This document shows positions 6,767 to 15,425 of a stretch of 27,174 nt of DNA, in pieces. The notes under the pieces are model-generated. The model was given only the letters and a program-made list of their open reading frames with translations. It was not told where the DNA came from and searched no databases. The translations under genes were made by a program, and so were the position numbers. The stretch's first letter is position 1. Each line of letters starts with the position of its first letter. This DNA is from S141-55 sp964422065 (GTDB taxonomy: Bacteria > Hydrothermota > Hydrothermia > WGAB01): the NCBI GenBank assembly GCA_964422065.1, contig CAYQZW010000011.1:1-27174 (forward strand), written 5' to 3'.

Positions 6767-8791
6767 TCACTCCTCCTGCTGTTGCTTTTTTAGTTCCTGG
6801 ATCACTCGCTGAGCAATTTCGCGAGGGACTTCATCGTAGTGGGAGAACTTCATGGTAAACGTCCCCCGTCCTTTTGTAATCGAGCGGAGGGTTGTCGCGT
6901 ACTTATACATCTCGGCCAGGGGCACATATGCGCGGATTTTCTGGTACCGGCCTTCTGCGTCCATACCCAAGATCTTCCCACGTCGTGCGTTGATATCCCC
7001 GATGATTTCGCCCATATACTCTTCAGGGACACTCACTTCCAGCTCGTAGATGGGTTCCAGGAGATAAGGGTCGGCCTTTTCTTCAGCGTCGCGAAAGGCC
7101 ATGGAGCCCGCAATCTCGAAGGCCAGGTTAGAGGAATCCACCGGATGGTACTTCCCGTCGTAAAGGGTTACTTTGACGTCGACGACCCGAACACCTGCCA
7201 GGACCCCCTTTTCCATCGCCTTTTTGATTCCTGTTTCGACCGCGGGTCGGAAGTTCTGAGGAATCGCACCGCCGAAAATCGCATCTACGAACTCATAACC
7301 CTGACCGCGCGGCAGTGGCTCAATTTTGATATAACAAATGCCGTACTGCCCTCGTCCACCGGTTTGTTTGACGTATTTGCCCATCCCCTGCGCGGGTTTC
7401 CGAATGGACTCTCGGTAAGGGATCTTCGGACGGTCGGTATCTACCGAAACCCCAAACTTTTCCCGCAATTTCGAAACAATCACATCCAGATGGACTTCCC
7501 CTAACCCTGAAATCAGGGTCTGTTTCAACTCCGGATCGTAGCCAAACGTGAAGGTCGGGTCTTCGTTATGGAGCCGGGAAAGGCCTTCGGAAACCTTCTC
7601 TTCATCCTCTTTGGTTTTCGGAACAATTGCCAAAGAGAGGCGAGGCTCCGGAAACTCGATGCCCGGTAACGCACCTTTTAACTCTTTAGACCGCAGCGTA
7701 TCCCCAGTATGGGTTTCCTTCAATTTGACCAAAACCCCGATCATTCCCGTCGTTAAGGAGGTCGTCTCAGTGCGTTCCTTCCCGCGGATGAGGTAGACCT
7801 GATTGATCTTTTCCGGGCGTTCTGTGCGTGCGTTGATCAACTCTTGTCCGGATCGGACCTCCCCGGAATAAACCCGTACAAAATAAAGCTCTCCGACGTG
7901 AGGTTCTGAAAAGGTCTTGAATACGAAGGCCACTGGTTCCGGACTTGTAGGGTCTACTTCAATCTCCTCATCTTCGTGGATCAGTTTCTCAGGAGGACGA
8001 TCCAAGGGGGACGCTGCAAAATCTGCCAGGAAGTCCAGTAATTCCTTTGTGCCCAGATCCTTTGAAGCATCCCCAAAAAGAATGGGATAAATCTCCCCCC
8101 GAATCACGCCTTCCCGAAGGGTTTGCCGGATCACGTCCGGAGCAATCTCTTCACCCGCAAAGTACTGTTCCAGCAACTCATCCGACAATTCGATCACAGA
8201 CTCCAGAGCTGTTTCTTTCCATGCATTCGCCGTATCCGGATCGTCTACAGAGGAGAGGTCTCCAAACAGGAGGTCAACCACGCCCTGAAATGCATTGCCT
8301 TTGCCGATGGGGAACTGGACCGGAATTGCCTTCTTGCCGAAGACCTCCTGGATCTCCTCCACCACTTGGATCGGGTCGGTCTCTTCGATGGTACACTTGT
8401 TCACAAAGATCATTCGAGGGAGGTCCCGTTTTTCCGCCAGTCGCCAATAGTTCTCAGTCCCCACTTCGACGCCTTCCTGAACATCAACCACCACGAGAGC
8501 GTTATCGGCGACCCGTAACCCGGAGCGGACCTCTCCTTCGAAATCAAAGAAACCAGGGGTGTCAATCAGGTTGAGGGTTCGGCCTTTCCACGGGAGATGA
8601 GCAACACCCAGGTTGATCGAAATCCCTCGTTTGACCTCCTCAGGGTCGGAGTCCATGACCGTGTTCCCCTGTTCCACTTGGCCCTTCCGTTGGATGACGC
8701 CGGCCTGCAATAAAAGGCTCTCCGCAAGAGTTGTTTTTCCTGCACCGCCATGCCCAATGATGGTCACATTGCGAATATCTTCCGGTTTCAA
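6767..8791 (-). CDS. fusA2: Elongation factor G-like GTPase (EF-G2/FusA2 type)
   Basis: 674 residues with the five-domain EF-G layout. The Walker A motif is GHGGAGKT (13-20), where canonical EF-G has GHVDAGKT. This and the SDPEEVKRGISIN switch-I region point to the EF-G2-like paralogue group. G3 (DTPG) is intact. The G4 motif reads NKCT (131-134) and not NKxD, so the aspartate that normally selects guanine is missing. Domain IV keeps TGGRGQYG and HPVDSS, and the C-terminus keeps the RSITKGRG segment. The role of such paralogues is not settled; the canonical fusA is presumably elsewhere, next to rpsG/tuf. The start is TTG-8791, which overlaps the upstream TGA (TTGA), with a purine-rich GGAGGAGAGGAG leader just before it. 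It is a late gene of the proS-tauE run. Confidence 0.85.
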   Translation of the reverse strand: MKPEDIRNVTIIGHGGAGKTTLAESLLLQAGVIQRKGQVEQGNTVMDSDPEEVKRGISINLGVAHLPWKGRTLNLIDTPGFFDFEGEVRSGLRVADNALVVVDVQEGVEVGTENYWRLAEKRDLPRMIFVNKCTIEETDPIQVVEEIQEVFGKKAIPVQFPIGKGNAFQGVVDLLFGDLSSVDDPDTANAWKETALESVIELSDELLEQYFAGEEIAPDVIRQTLREGVIRGEIYPILFGDASKDLGTKELLDFLADFAASPLDRPPEKLIHEDEEIEVDPTSPEPVAFVFKTFSEPHVGELYFVRVYSGEVRSGQELINARTERPEKINQVYLIRGKERTETTSLTTGMIGVLVKLKETHTGDTLRSKELKGALPGIEFPEPRLSLAIVPKTKEDEEKVSEGLSRLHNEDPTFTFGYDPELKQTLISGLGEVHLDVIVSKLREKFGVSVDTDRPKIPYRESIRKPAQGMGKYVKQTGGRGQYGICYIKIEPLPRGQGYEFVDAIFGGAIPQNFRPAVETGIKKAMEKGVLAGVRVVDVKVTLYDGKYHPVDSSNLAFEIAGSMAFRDAEEKADPYLLEPIYELEVSVPEEYMGEIIGDINARRGKILGMDAEGRYQKIRAYVPLAEMYKYATTLRSITKGRGTFTMKFSHYDEVPREIAQRVIQELKKQQQEE

Positions 8792-9141
8792 GACTCCTCT
8801 CCTCCTTTCTTTTTGGATTTGATCTTCCCCCAGAGGTATCCTGCAGCACCGAGGACGAACGGGAACAACCGTTTATCCAACTTCAGCCATCCCATCCCCA
8901 TGGAGAGACCCCGGAGGATTTGGAGGAGTTCCCCAATCCCCCGCTCAGCCTCCTTCACTGTCTGCGTGGTGTGTGTGGTCAATTCGTTTAAATTCTTCAA
9001 AATCGGCTCGATCTCTCGATTCCAATCATGCAACATCCGATGGACCTCCTGAAGGGTCTTCCGGAGGTCATAAATCAGGAGGATGATGAAAAAGGCCAAA
9101 ACGATAAAGACTGAAAGTGCAACAGCAATCACAATTTCCAT
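8788..9141 (-). CDS. Small membrane-anchored DUF948-like protein
   Basis: 117 residues from ATG-9141. One N-terminal transmembrane helix (MEIVIAVALSVFIVLAFFII) is followed by an amphipathic helical segment of about 60 residues (TLQEVHRMLHDW through VKEAERGIGEL) that looks like a coiled coil. A short hydrophobic patch (FPFVLGAAGYLWG) and a lysine-rich tail (KIKSKKKGG) follow. This matches the architecture of DUF948/YtxG-like proteins, whose function is unknown. A longer frame from TTG-9177 exists but overlaps the end of ptsI and adds a polar stretch before the membrane helix, so the ATG is preferred. It starts 10 nt after the ptsI stop and ends overlapping the fusA2 TTG by 4 nt. Confidence 0.7.
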   Translation of the reverse strand: MEIVIAVALSVFIVLAFFIILLIYDLRKTLQEVHRMLHDWNREIEPILKNLNELTTHTTQTVKEAERGIGELLQILRGLSMGMGWLKLDKRLFPFVLGAAGYLWGKIKSKKKGGEES

Positions 9142-9151
9142 GGCGTCAATC

Positions 9152-10936
9152 TTAAACTGCGACCTCAGAACTGTCAACTTGACTCAAGGGGATAAATGGA
9201 ATGAGTTCTCGAATTTTTCCTTTGAGGTATGACAACACCGCTTGCCGAACCTCTTCCTCCGTCTCCAGATTCAGGATTTCGTCTTTTAACGACCGTGCCT
9301 TTTCCTTGGAAATGTTCCGGATGACCTCTTTGGTCTGGAGGAGATAGGCAGGGACGACGGAGAGTTCATCCACGTCCATCCCGACCAAAAGCGGGATGGC
9401 CAGGGGATCAGCCGCCATCTCTCCACAGACCGAAACCAAAACGTTTCGACTGTGGGCCTTCCGAATCGTCTCATCCAAGAGGCGGAGCACTGCGGGATGG
9501 AGATGACTGAAAAGATATGAGACTTTGGGGTTTTTTCGATCTACAGCTAACACATACTGGGTCAGATCGTTGGTCCCGATGCTCACGAAATTCACCTCTT
9601 GAGCCAAGACATCCACCATGAGGGCCGCGGCCGGCGTCTCCACCATGATGCCAATGTCTGGACAGCATCGTCGCTCTTGTCCATCCGGATAAACCTCTGC
9701 TGTAACCTCGGCCAATATCTTCTTGAAGGCCTGTATTTCTTCAAGGGTAGAAACCATCGGAAGCATAAATTTCAGATTCTCTCGCTCATTGGCTCGGATA
9801 ACAGCTCGAAGTTGGGTACGCAAGGTCCGTTGCCCTTCCTCTTTGAGAAGAAGCCGAATCCCCCGAAGTCCTAAGAAAGGGTTATCTTCTTTTTCCCCGA
9901 AAAACTTGTCTCCCCCCACATCAAAGGCGCGGATGGTGGCGGTGAAGGGGTAGACCCGATCGGCCATCTCCTTGTAAATCCGGTACTGAGTCTCCTCATC
10001 AATGCGGCCGGTATAAAACAGGATCTCGCTTCGAAACAGCCCAATTCCGCGTTTCTCGACCCGATCCAAAATGGCTAACTCTTCTGGAAAATCAATATTC
10101 AGAGAGAGCCCGATTTGGAACCCGTCCTCTGTGATCGCCTCCGTCCCCTTCAACCGCAAAAGATCGGACTGAAACTTCTGAAACTCCTTCATTTTGAGCA
10201 CATACATCTTCCGGGTGTGCCGTCGTGGATAGAGGATCACGGTCCCCAGATTGCCATCCACGATGACCCGTTGGCCGTTCCGGACAGTATCCATCCCCTC
10301 CACACAGAAAACCCCGGGGATTTGAAAATCCCGCAAAATGATGGCGGCGTGAGAGGTCTGCCCTCCAGATTTGAGAACCACAGCACGGATATCCTTCTGT
10401 GTCAAATAAATGGTCTCCTTCACCGAAAGGTCATCTGAGAAAATCACCGTCCCCGGTTTGACCTGTAGGAACGTAGAAGGTTCTGTGGCATGCATTTTCG
10501 AAATCAGTTCCTTCGCAATTTGGAGAACCTCATTTGCCCGCTCCTTTAGATATTGGTTCTCGGATTCCTCAAATTGACGGGCTAAATCCTTGGCCATCTT
10601 TTGGACTGCGTAATCTGCTCGGACTTTCTGGCGCTCGATGCTATGGATCACACCATCGACAAACTGGCGATCCTGGAGCATAAGGATTTGCGTCTCCAAC
10701 AGTTGCGCCATTTTGGGCGGAAGGTTCATCCGCTCTCGCTCCATCTCTGCAACTAACTCTTGCCGGGCGTTCTGGAAGGCCTGGATTTCGTCTGGGATGC
10801 GATCCACAGGAATAAGTTTGCGGGGGATCCTCAATTGGACGTGTCGCAGGACAAAGGCCGGCCCAATCGCAATGCCCGGCGATACGGGGATCCCTTTGAG
10901 GGTGATTTCTCCTTTTTTAGTCTTCTCCGAAACCAT
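9152..10936 (-). CDS. ptsI: Phosphoenolpyruvate-protein phosphotransferase (PTS Enzyme I)
   Basis: 594 residues. It transfers phosphate from PEP to HPr in the cytosol. The swivelling phosphohistidine motif is present as GGQTSHAAIILRD with the acceptor histidine at residue 196. The PEP-binding TIM barrel is recognisable by GLFRSEILF, FDVGGDKFFGEKEDNP and SIGTNDLTQYVLAVDR. The C-terminal catalytic cysteine lies in VSVCGEM at residue 504. These positions are close to His189 and Cys502 of the E. coli enzyme, so it should be active. There is no GAF domain, so it is EI and not EI-Ntr. It overlaps the ptsH 3' end by 20 nt, with GGTGG just before its ATG. No Enzyme II gene is nearby, which suggests a regulatory or remotely partnered PTS. 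Confidence 0.95.
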   Translation of the reverse strand: MVSEKTKKGEITLKGIPVSPGIAIGPAFVLRHVQLRIPRKLIPVDRIPDEIQAFQNARQELVAEMERERMNLPPKMAQLLETQILMLQDRQFVDGVIHSIERQKVRADYAVQKMAKDLARQFEESENQYLKERANEVLQIAKELISKMHATEPSTFLQVKPGTVIFSDDLSVKETIYLTQKDIRAVVLKSGGQTSHAAIILRDFQIPGVFCVEGMDTVRNGQRVIVDGNLGTVILYPRRHTRKMYVLKMKEFQKFQSDLLRLKGTEAITEDGFQIGLSLNIDFPEELAILDRVEKRGIGLFRSEILFYTGRIDEETQYRIYKEMADRVYPFTATIRAFDVGGDKFFGEKEDNPFLGLRGIRLLLKEEGQRTLRTQLRAVIRANERENLKFMLPMVSTLEEIQAFKKILAEVTAEVYPDGQERRCCPDIGIMVETPAAALMVDVLAQEVNFVSIGTNDLTQYVLAVDRKNPKVSYLFSHLHPAVLRLLDETIRKAHSRNVLVSVCGEMAADPLAIPLLVGMDVDELSVVPAYLLQTKEVIRNISKEKARSLKDEILNLETEEEVRQAVLSYLKGKIRELIPFIPLSQVDSSEVAV

Positions 10937-11183
10937 CTTCCACCAGTTGGACTAAGGCTTCCAGCGCCTCTTCTTCATCCGGCCCTTCGGCACGGATGGT
11001 AATCTCTGATCCCTTGGGGGCCACCAACATCATCAACCCCAAAATGCTTTTGCCGTTAACCTCATTCCCATCCTTGACGACCGTGATCTGAGACTCGAAA
11101 TCCGAGGCCAATTTCGCGAAAGCCGCCGCCGGTCGAGCGTGCAGACCAAGGGTATTGACAATTTTGACGGTGCGTTCCTTCAT
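10917..11183 (-). CDS. ptsH: Phosphocarrier protein HPr
   Basis: 88 residues, the normal size. The active-site histidine is H15 in GLHARPA, which accepts phosphate from EI. The regulatory serine S46 is present in NGKSILGLMMLVAPKG, the site that HPr kinase/phosphorylase modifies in organisms that have HprK; no hprK gene is in this window. The gene starts 6 nt after the ylxP stop and overlaps ptsI by 20 nt. Its position directly downstream of infB-ylxP, where rbfA usually sits, is unusual. Confidence 0.95.
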   Translation of the reverse strand: MKERTVKIVNTLGLHARPAAAFAKLASDFESQITVVKDGNEVNGKSILGLMMLVAPKGSEITIRAEGPDEEEALEALVQLVEDGFGED

Positions 11184-11189
11184 GCCGAC

Positions 11190-11471
11190 TCAGAGGAAGG
11201 AGAGTCGGTAGTCCAGGATATGGACCCCCCGTTCCCGCTCGACAAAGGTGACCACGTGAGACAACAGAGAGTTCGCGCCCTGTGTATCCGCAGACGCCAC
11301 CACGATCATCAGGGTCGCCCTTTGCCACAACCCCTGTGAGTCCACTTCTGCAACAGAGACATTGAAACGCTTTCTCATCTTTGCTTTGAGTCCGTTAAGA
11401 ATCACCCGTTTCTCTTTCCGGGTCGTACACTGCGGCAAGTAGAGGTCCATTTCCAGCAGTCCGATCGGCAT
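11190..11471 (-). CDS. ylxP: DUF503 (YlxP) family protein
   Basis: 93 residues matching the DUF503/YlxP pattern: an N-terminal beta strand (MPIGLLEMDLYLPQ), SLKxKR-like basic segment TTRKEKRVILNGLKAKMRKRFNVSVAEVD in the first half, then a WQRATLMIVVAS strand. YlxP proteins are commonly encoded immediately after infB, as here (4-nt gap), and are suspected to work in ribosome maturation near RbfA, though this remains unproven. The ribosome-binding site falls inside the end of infB. The neighbouring rbfA and truB expected in many genomes are absent from this locus. Confidence 0.85.
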   Translation of the reverse strand: MPIGLLEMDLYLPQCTTRKEKRVILNGLKAKMRKRFNVSVAEVDSQGLWQRATLMIVVASADTQGANSLLSHVVTFVERERGVHILDYRLSFL

Positions 11472-11475
11472 CGTA

Positions 11476-13766
11476 TTACCGAGTCAACTCTCGTTCCACT
11501 TCCACCAGGGTATAAGCTTCCAAGATATCGCCGACTTTCACATCGTCAAAGCCTTCAATGCGAACCCCGCACTCGTATCCCTGGCTGACCTCTCGAACGT
11601 CCTCTTTAAAGCGCTTGAGAGATGCAATTTTACCGTCATAAACGACTTCGCCATCTCTCCGAACGCGGATCTTGGCGTCCCTCCGGATTACCCCCCGCAG
11701 CACGTAACACCCTGCCACGGTCCCTACCCTCGGGATCTTAAAGATCTCACGCACCTCTGCAGTTCCAAGGACCTCTTCCTTGTACTCCGGTTCGAGCATC
11801 CCCTTCAGGACTTTTTCGATGTCCTCCAGAAGGTCGTAGATCACCCGGTATGTCCGGATCTCCACACCTTCGCGCTTTGCGGCCTCTCGAGCCCGTGAAT
11901 CAATGCCCACATTGAAGCCCAGGATCAACGCATGGGAGGCCGCGGCCAGCATGACATCGCTTTCCGTAATGTTGCCGATCCCGCTATGGATCAGATCAAT
12001 TCGGATATCCTGGAAGACCATTTGAGTGAGAGCATCTCCAATGGCCTCAACGGAGCCCTGGCAGTCAGCCTTCAGGATCACAGGGACCTCGGTAATTTCC
12101 CCTTTTTGGAGCATCTCCTGGATCCGCCGGGTGAGGCTTCGCTGATCGCCTTTCGCCATCTGGTGTTTTAACAGTTCTTTTCGTTCTTCGGCTTTCTCGC
12201 GTGCCTCGCGTTCGGAGTCTACCACAATCAACTGATCCCCTGCACGAGGCAATTCATCAAACCCTTGAACCAACCCCGGATCGGAAGGTTTCAACTCTTT
12301 GAGGCGTTGACCAAACTCATCATAAATCGCCCGAACCTTGCCATACGCCGTTCCGGCAACAAACGGATCTCCGACCTTCAACGTCCCGCGCTGGACGATC
12401 ACGGTCGCCACCGGACCTCGTCCTTTTTCTAAGCGGCTTTCCAGGATCACCCCTCGGGCTTTCCCTTCCGAGGTACTCCGAAGATCCAATTCTTCTGCCA
12501 TCAACANNNNNNNNNNNNNNNNNNNNNNNNNNNNNNNNNNNNNNNNNNNNNNNNNNNNNNNNNNNNNNNNNNNNNNNNNNNNNNNNNNNNNNNNNNNNNN
12601 NNNNNNCCTCGGGCTTTCCCTTCCGAGGTACTCCGAAGATCCAATTCTTCTGCCATCAACAACACCGCATCCAGTAGGACATCCACACCCTCACCGGTCT
12701 TTGCGGAAACTTCCACCATGATGGTGTCTCCCCCCCAATCTTCGGGGATCAAGCCATGGTCGGAAAGCTCCCGCTTGACCCGTTCCGGATCCGCGTCCGG
12801 AAGATCCATCTTGTTGATCGCCACAATGATCGGAACCCCTGCAGCCTTGGCGTGGTTGATGGCCTCCACGGTTTGAGGCTTGACGCCTTCCACCGCGGAA
12901 ACCACCAAAATCACGATGTCCGTAACCTGGGCTCCGCGTGCCCGAAGAGCGGTAAACGCCTCGTGTCCAGGGGTATCAATAAACGTGATCTGATGACCTT
13001 CATGAAACACCCGGGATGCCCCAATGTGCTGGGTAATTTCTCCGTATTCCCGAGCCGCAATATTGGTCTTCCGGATGTAGTCCAAAAGCGTGGTCTTCCC
13101 ATGGTCTACATGTCCCATGACCGTCACCACAGGCGGGCGAGGCTCCGTAAACTCCACTTCTTCCTCAATGACCTCCTCCTGAACCTCCTCTGTGGACACG
13201 GTAAAGCCAAAGCGTTCGGCAAGCACAGTGATCGTTTCCAGATCCAGGGTTTGGTTGATTGAAGCCATAACGCCCAGGGTCATCGCTTCTTTGATGACAT
13301 CCACAGGGTTGACCCCCATCATCTTTGCCAGTTCTGCAACGGTAACGGGTGCTGGAATGATCAGGGTCCTTTCCTCCTGAACTCGACTCTCTGCTCGTTG
13401 TCCTCCACCGGGACGCCCCTTAGCACCACGAGTTCGCCGACGTGAAGGCTCCTTCTTTGGCGTTCCATGGAGGGTTCGCTTGATCTTTTCCCGAATCTTT
13501 TCTTTGGTTAGCCGGCGGTCCCGAGGGCCCCGGCGCCGGTCCCCTTGAATCCCCCAGATTTCTTTCTTTTTTTCCAGCGTTCGCTGGTATTTTTTCCGTC
13601 GTTCCTCCATGAGCCGGGTGATCGCTTGGACCATCTCCTCATTGACCGGGCTCATGGGGGATTTTAGGGTATACCCCAATTCCTTCAAGAGTCCCAAGAG
13701 CGTGCTCGTCGAAAGATTAAATCGCCTGGCTAAATCTTGAACTTTGATCTGTCCTTTCTCTGTCAT
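11476..13766 (-). CDS. infB: Translation initiation factor IF-2 (split by an assembly gap)
   Basis: The gene is interrupted by 100 Ns at 12507-12606 with a 55-bp duplication on both sides. Deleting 155 bp gives one uninterrupted frame of 711 residues. It carries an N-terminal IF2_N helix bundle (about 6-55), a basic charged linker (about 60-140), a second IF2_N domain (about 145-190), the GTPase domain with GHVDHGKT (218-225), DTPGHEAF, NKMD and SAKTG, and then domains II-IV ending in EGFDDVKVGDILEAY. It places fMet-tRNA on the 30S subunit and promotes subunit joining. At 711 residues it is on the short side, because the linker is short. The ATG overlaps the nusA TGA (ATGA), with AAGGTGG 4 nt upstream. 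The apparent frameshift at the gap is an assembly effect, so I do not call it a pseudogene. Confidence 0.95.
12452..12661. repeat. 55-bp direct duplication flanking N-gap 1 (assembly artefact)
   Basis: Bases 12452-12506 and 12607-12661 are identical over 55 bp and border the 100 Ns. Removing one copy plus the Ns (155 bp) brings the two halves of infB into the same frame, since 13766-12504-155 is divisible by three. The duplication is best read as two contig ends that overlap but were scaffolded without merging. Confidence 0.95.
12507..12606. other. Assembly gap, 100 Ns (inside infB)
   Basis: Exactly 100 Ns, a typical placeholder length. The flanks are duplicated, so the true missing sequence is probably zero. 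Confidence 0.98.
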
Positions 13767-14989
13767 TGGACCACCTTCTTTTCGATGCCCTCCTCAATTT
13801 TCTTCAGAACCAGGAGCGCCGTTCGTTCATCCAGTCCAGTGCGCTCCATGAGTTCCGCCAGAAGAGGAACATCCGTAAACTGGAAATAGCCTGCTTTTCG
13901 GAGTTTCTCGTTTACATCGGGCGGGACATCGAGTTCCAAAACCGTAAAGACATCCTTCGGCAACTCATACTCACTGGAGGGCACCACGATAATCTCCTTC
14001 CCAACCAACCGAGAGGCCAAAATGATGTTAAGTCCATCCTTTCCTTTGGCATCGGCGACCTTGTCATCTTCCACCACTGCGTAGATTTTGTCGTCCTTCT
14101 CAAAGACCATCAGCGGAACTACAGGGGAAAGTGCAGAGGTCGCCATCCGGATGGTGTCAGGATACCACCGAACGATATCGATATTTTCACTCCCCAGTTC
14201 CTGGACGACAGGTCGAATGCGAGTCCCCCGGACCCCAATACAGGCCCCCACAGGATCCACACGGGGGTCCTTCGATCGCACCGCGACCTTGGCTCGTCGT
14301 CCGGGCACTCGAACGACCGCACGGACTTCCACCGTTCCCTCCGTCACCTCGGGAATCTCCTGTTCCATCAATCGGCGAATGAAATCGGGATGGGTACGTG
14401 ACAAAATCACTTGGGGCTTTCGGCGCGTTACTTTGTCCACATCCAGAATGATGGCCAGAACTTCCCGGTTGATCCGATATTTCTCGCCCGGAATTTGCTC
14501 CTCCGGTGGGATAATCCCCTCGGCGCCAATCTGTACGTACACCCCAGTCTTATCGACCCGCCAAATCCGTCCTTTGATCAACTCCCCTTTCCGTTTCTGG
14601 AAGTCCCGGTAGATCCGGAGCCGTTCAGCTTCGCGGATCCGTTGTTGAAAGTTGTTTTGAATCCGTGCGATGAGGCCTCGCCCAAAAGACTCCAGGGGTA
14701 CTTGGACCATAATCTTCTCGCCGGGCTGAATATCCGGAACCGCCTTCCTGGCATCTTCCAACGAGATCTCAAACTCTGGGTTCCTTACTTCTTCCACGAC
14801 CGTCTTCTCAATCAAGATCGCCAGGTCTCCTCGCTTCGCATCCAGCCGGACCTCGATCGGGTGGTCAGGTCCATACTTTTTCTTTAAGATCGCCACAATG
14901 GCGTCTTTCAGGGAATCCACGATAAAGTCGGTACTCAACTTCCGAGTCCGAGCAATATAGGCGATGGATTCAATAATTTCCTGGTTCAT
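13763..14989 (-). CDS. nusA: Transcription termination/antitermination factor NusA
   Basis: 408 residues. It binds RNA polymerase and nascent RNA to modulate pausing, termination and antitermination. The N-terminal RNAP-binding domain covers about 1-125. The S1 domain covers about 130-200 (GELIKGRIWRVDKTGVYVQIG). KH1 and KH2 follow, with the signature DPVGACIGVRGTRIRPVVQELGSE split between 'DPVGACIGVRG' and the RNA-binding loop after it. A C-terminal helical segment of about 55 residues (KLRKAGYFQFTDVPLLAELM onward) may be a single helix-hairpin-helix module; the two acidic repeats of E. coli NusA are absent, which is common outside the gammaproteobacteria. The start ATG has GGGAGGT just upstream and lies 1 nt after the rimP stop. 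The stop overlaps infB (ATGA). Confidence 0.95.
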   Translation of the reverse strand: MNQEIIESIAYIARTRKLSTDFIVDSLKDAIVAILKKKYGPDHPIEVRLDAKRGDLAILIEKTVVEEVRNPEFEISLEDARKAVPDIQPGEKIMVQVPLESFGRGLIARIQNNFQQRIREAERLRIYRDFQKRKGELIKGRIWRVDKTGVYVQIGAEGIIPPEEQIPGEKYRINREVLAIILDVDKVTRRKPQVILSRTHPDFIRRLMEQEIPEVTEGTVEVRAVVRVPGRRAKVAVRSKDPRVDPVGACIGVRGTRIRPVVQELGSENIDIVRWYPDTIRMATSALSPVVPLMVFEKDDKIYAVVEDDKVADAKGKDGLNIILASRLVGKEIIVVPSSEYELPKDVFTVLELDVPPDVNEKLRKAGYFQFTDVPLLAELMERTGLDERTALLVLKKIEEGIEKKVVQ

Positions 14990-14990
14990 G

Positions 14991-15425
14991 TTACCTCCCT
15001 AATCGGATCTGGGTAATCTCTTCTCTCGGTATCTTAAGGGTTCCCTGTTCGGTTTGCAAAGTAATTTCCGTCTCGGAAAAGGCCTGAAGTCGGCCAGTAT
15101 AGAACCCTTTGAGGGTCAGGACCGTCACGTCCTTCCCCGTTGCCCATTTGAGTTCTCGGTCCTTTTTCAACACACGATTCACGCCGGGTGAGGATACCTC
15201 CAGGATATACGAGCCTTCAATGGGGTCTTCGACATCCAACAGGACCGAGAACTCGCGCGAGAGGTCCTCGCAGTCCTTTATTGTAACCCCACCAGGCTTG
15301 TCAATAAACACCCGGAGGATTTTACGATTGCCCACCCCTTTCAACTCCAGGTCCACCAAGGTGAGCCCTCGTTCCTGGAGCAAAGGCTGTAGCATCTTCT
15401 CTAACTTTTGCTCTAAGTCTGTCAT
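14991..15425 (-). CDS. rimP: Ribosome maturation factor RimP
   Basis: 144 residues, the normal length. RimP is needed for maturation of the 30S subunit. Family signatures visible are LRVFIDKPGGVTIKDCEDLSRE at the start of the central region (key residues FIDKPGGV and DCxxLSR), GSYILEVSSPGVNRVL, and a C-terminal SH3-like barrel with FYTGRLQAF. The order rimP-nusA-infB is the standard bacterial arrangement. Its ATG overlaps the proS TGA by the 4-nt ATGA, and its 3' end carries the strong Shine-Dalgarno for nusA. Confidence 0.94.
   Translation of the reverse strand: MTDLEQKLEKMLQPLLQERGLTLVDLELKGVGNRKILRVFIDKPGGVTIKDCEDLSREFSVLLDVEDPIEGSYILEVSSPGVNRVLKKDRELKWATGKDVTVLTLKGFYTGRLQAFSETEITLQTEQGTLKIPREEITQIRLGR

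Noticed and set aside
6767..8791. Canonical translational EF-G (fusA)
   Set aside because: The GHGGAGKT G1 motif, SDPEEVKRGISIN switch region, shorter length and absence of rpsL/rpsG/tuf neighbours fit the EF-G2-like paralogue better.
8788..9177. Longer start (TTG-9177) for the DUF948-like protein
   Set aside because: It overlaps the ptsI coding end, lacks a ribosome-binding site, and adds a polar stretch before the membrane helix.
12452..12661. The 55-bp duplications as biological repeats or recombination sites
   Set aside because: Both occur only at N-blocks, have the same length at both gaps, and collapsing them restores reading frames, so they are assembly products.
12338..12721. Open frames running through the N block on the plus strand
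   Set aside because: They exist only because Ns do not encode stops; the minus strand holds infB with full domain signatures.
11476..13766. infB as a pseudogene or frameshifted gene
   Set aside because: The frame change equals 155 bp, exactly Ns plus one repeat copy; both halves are otherwise intact.
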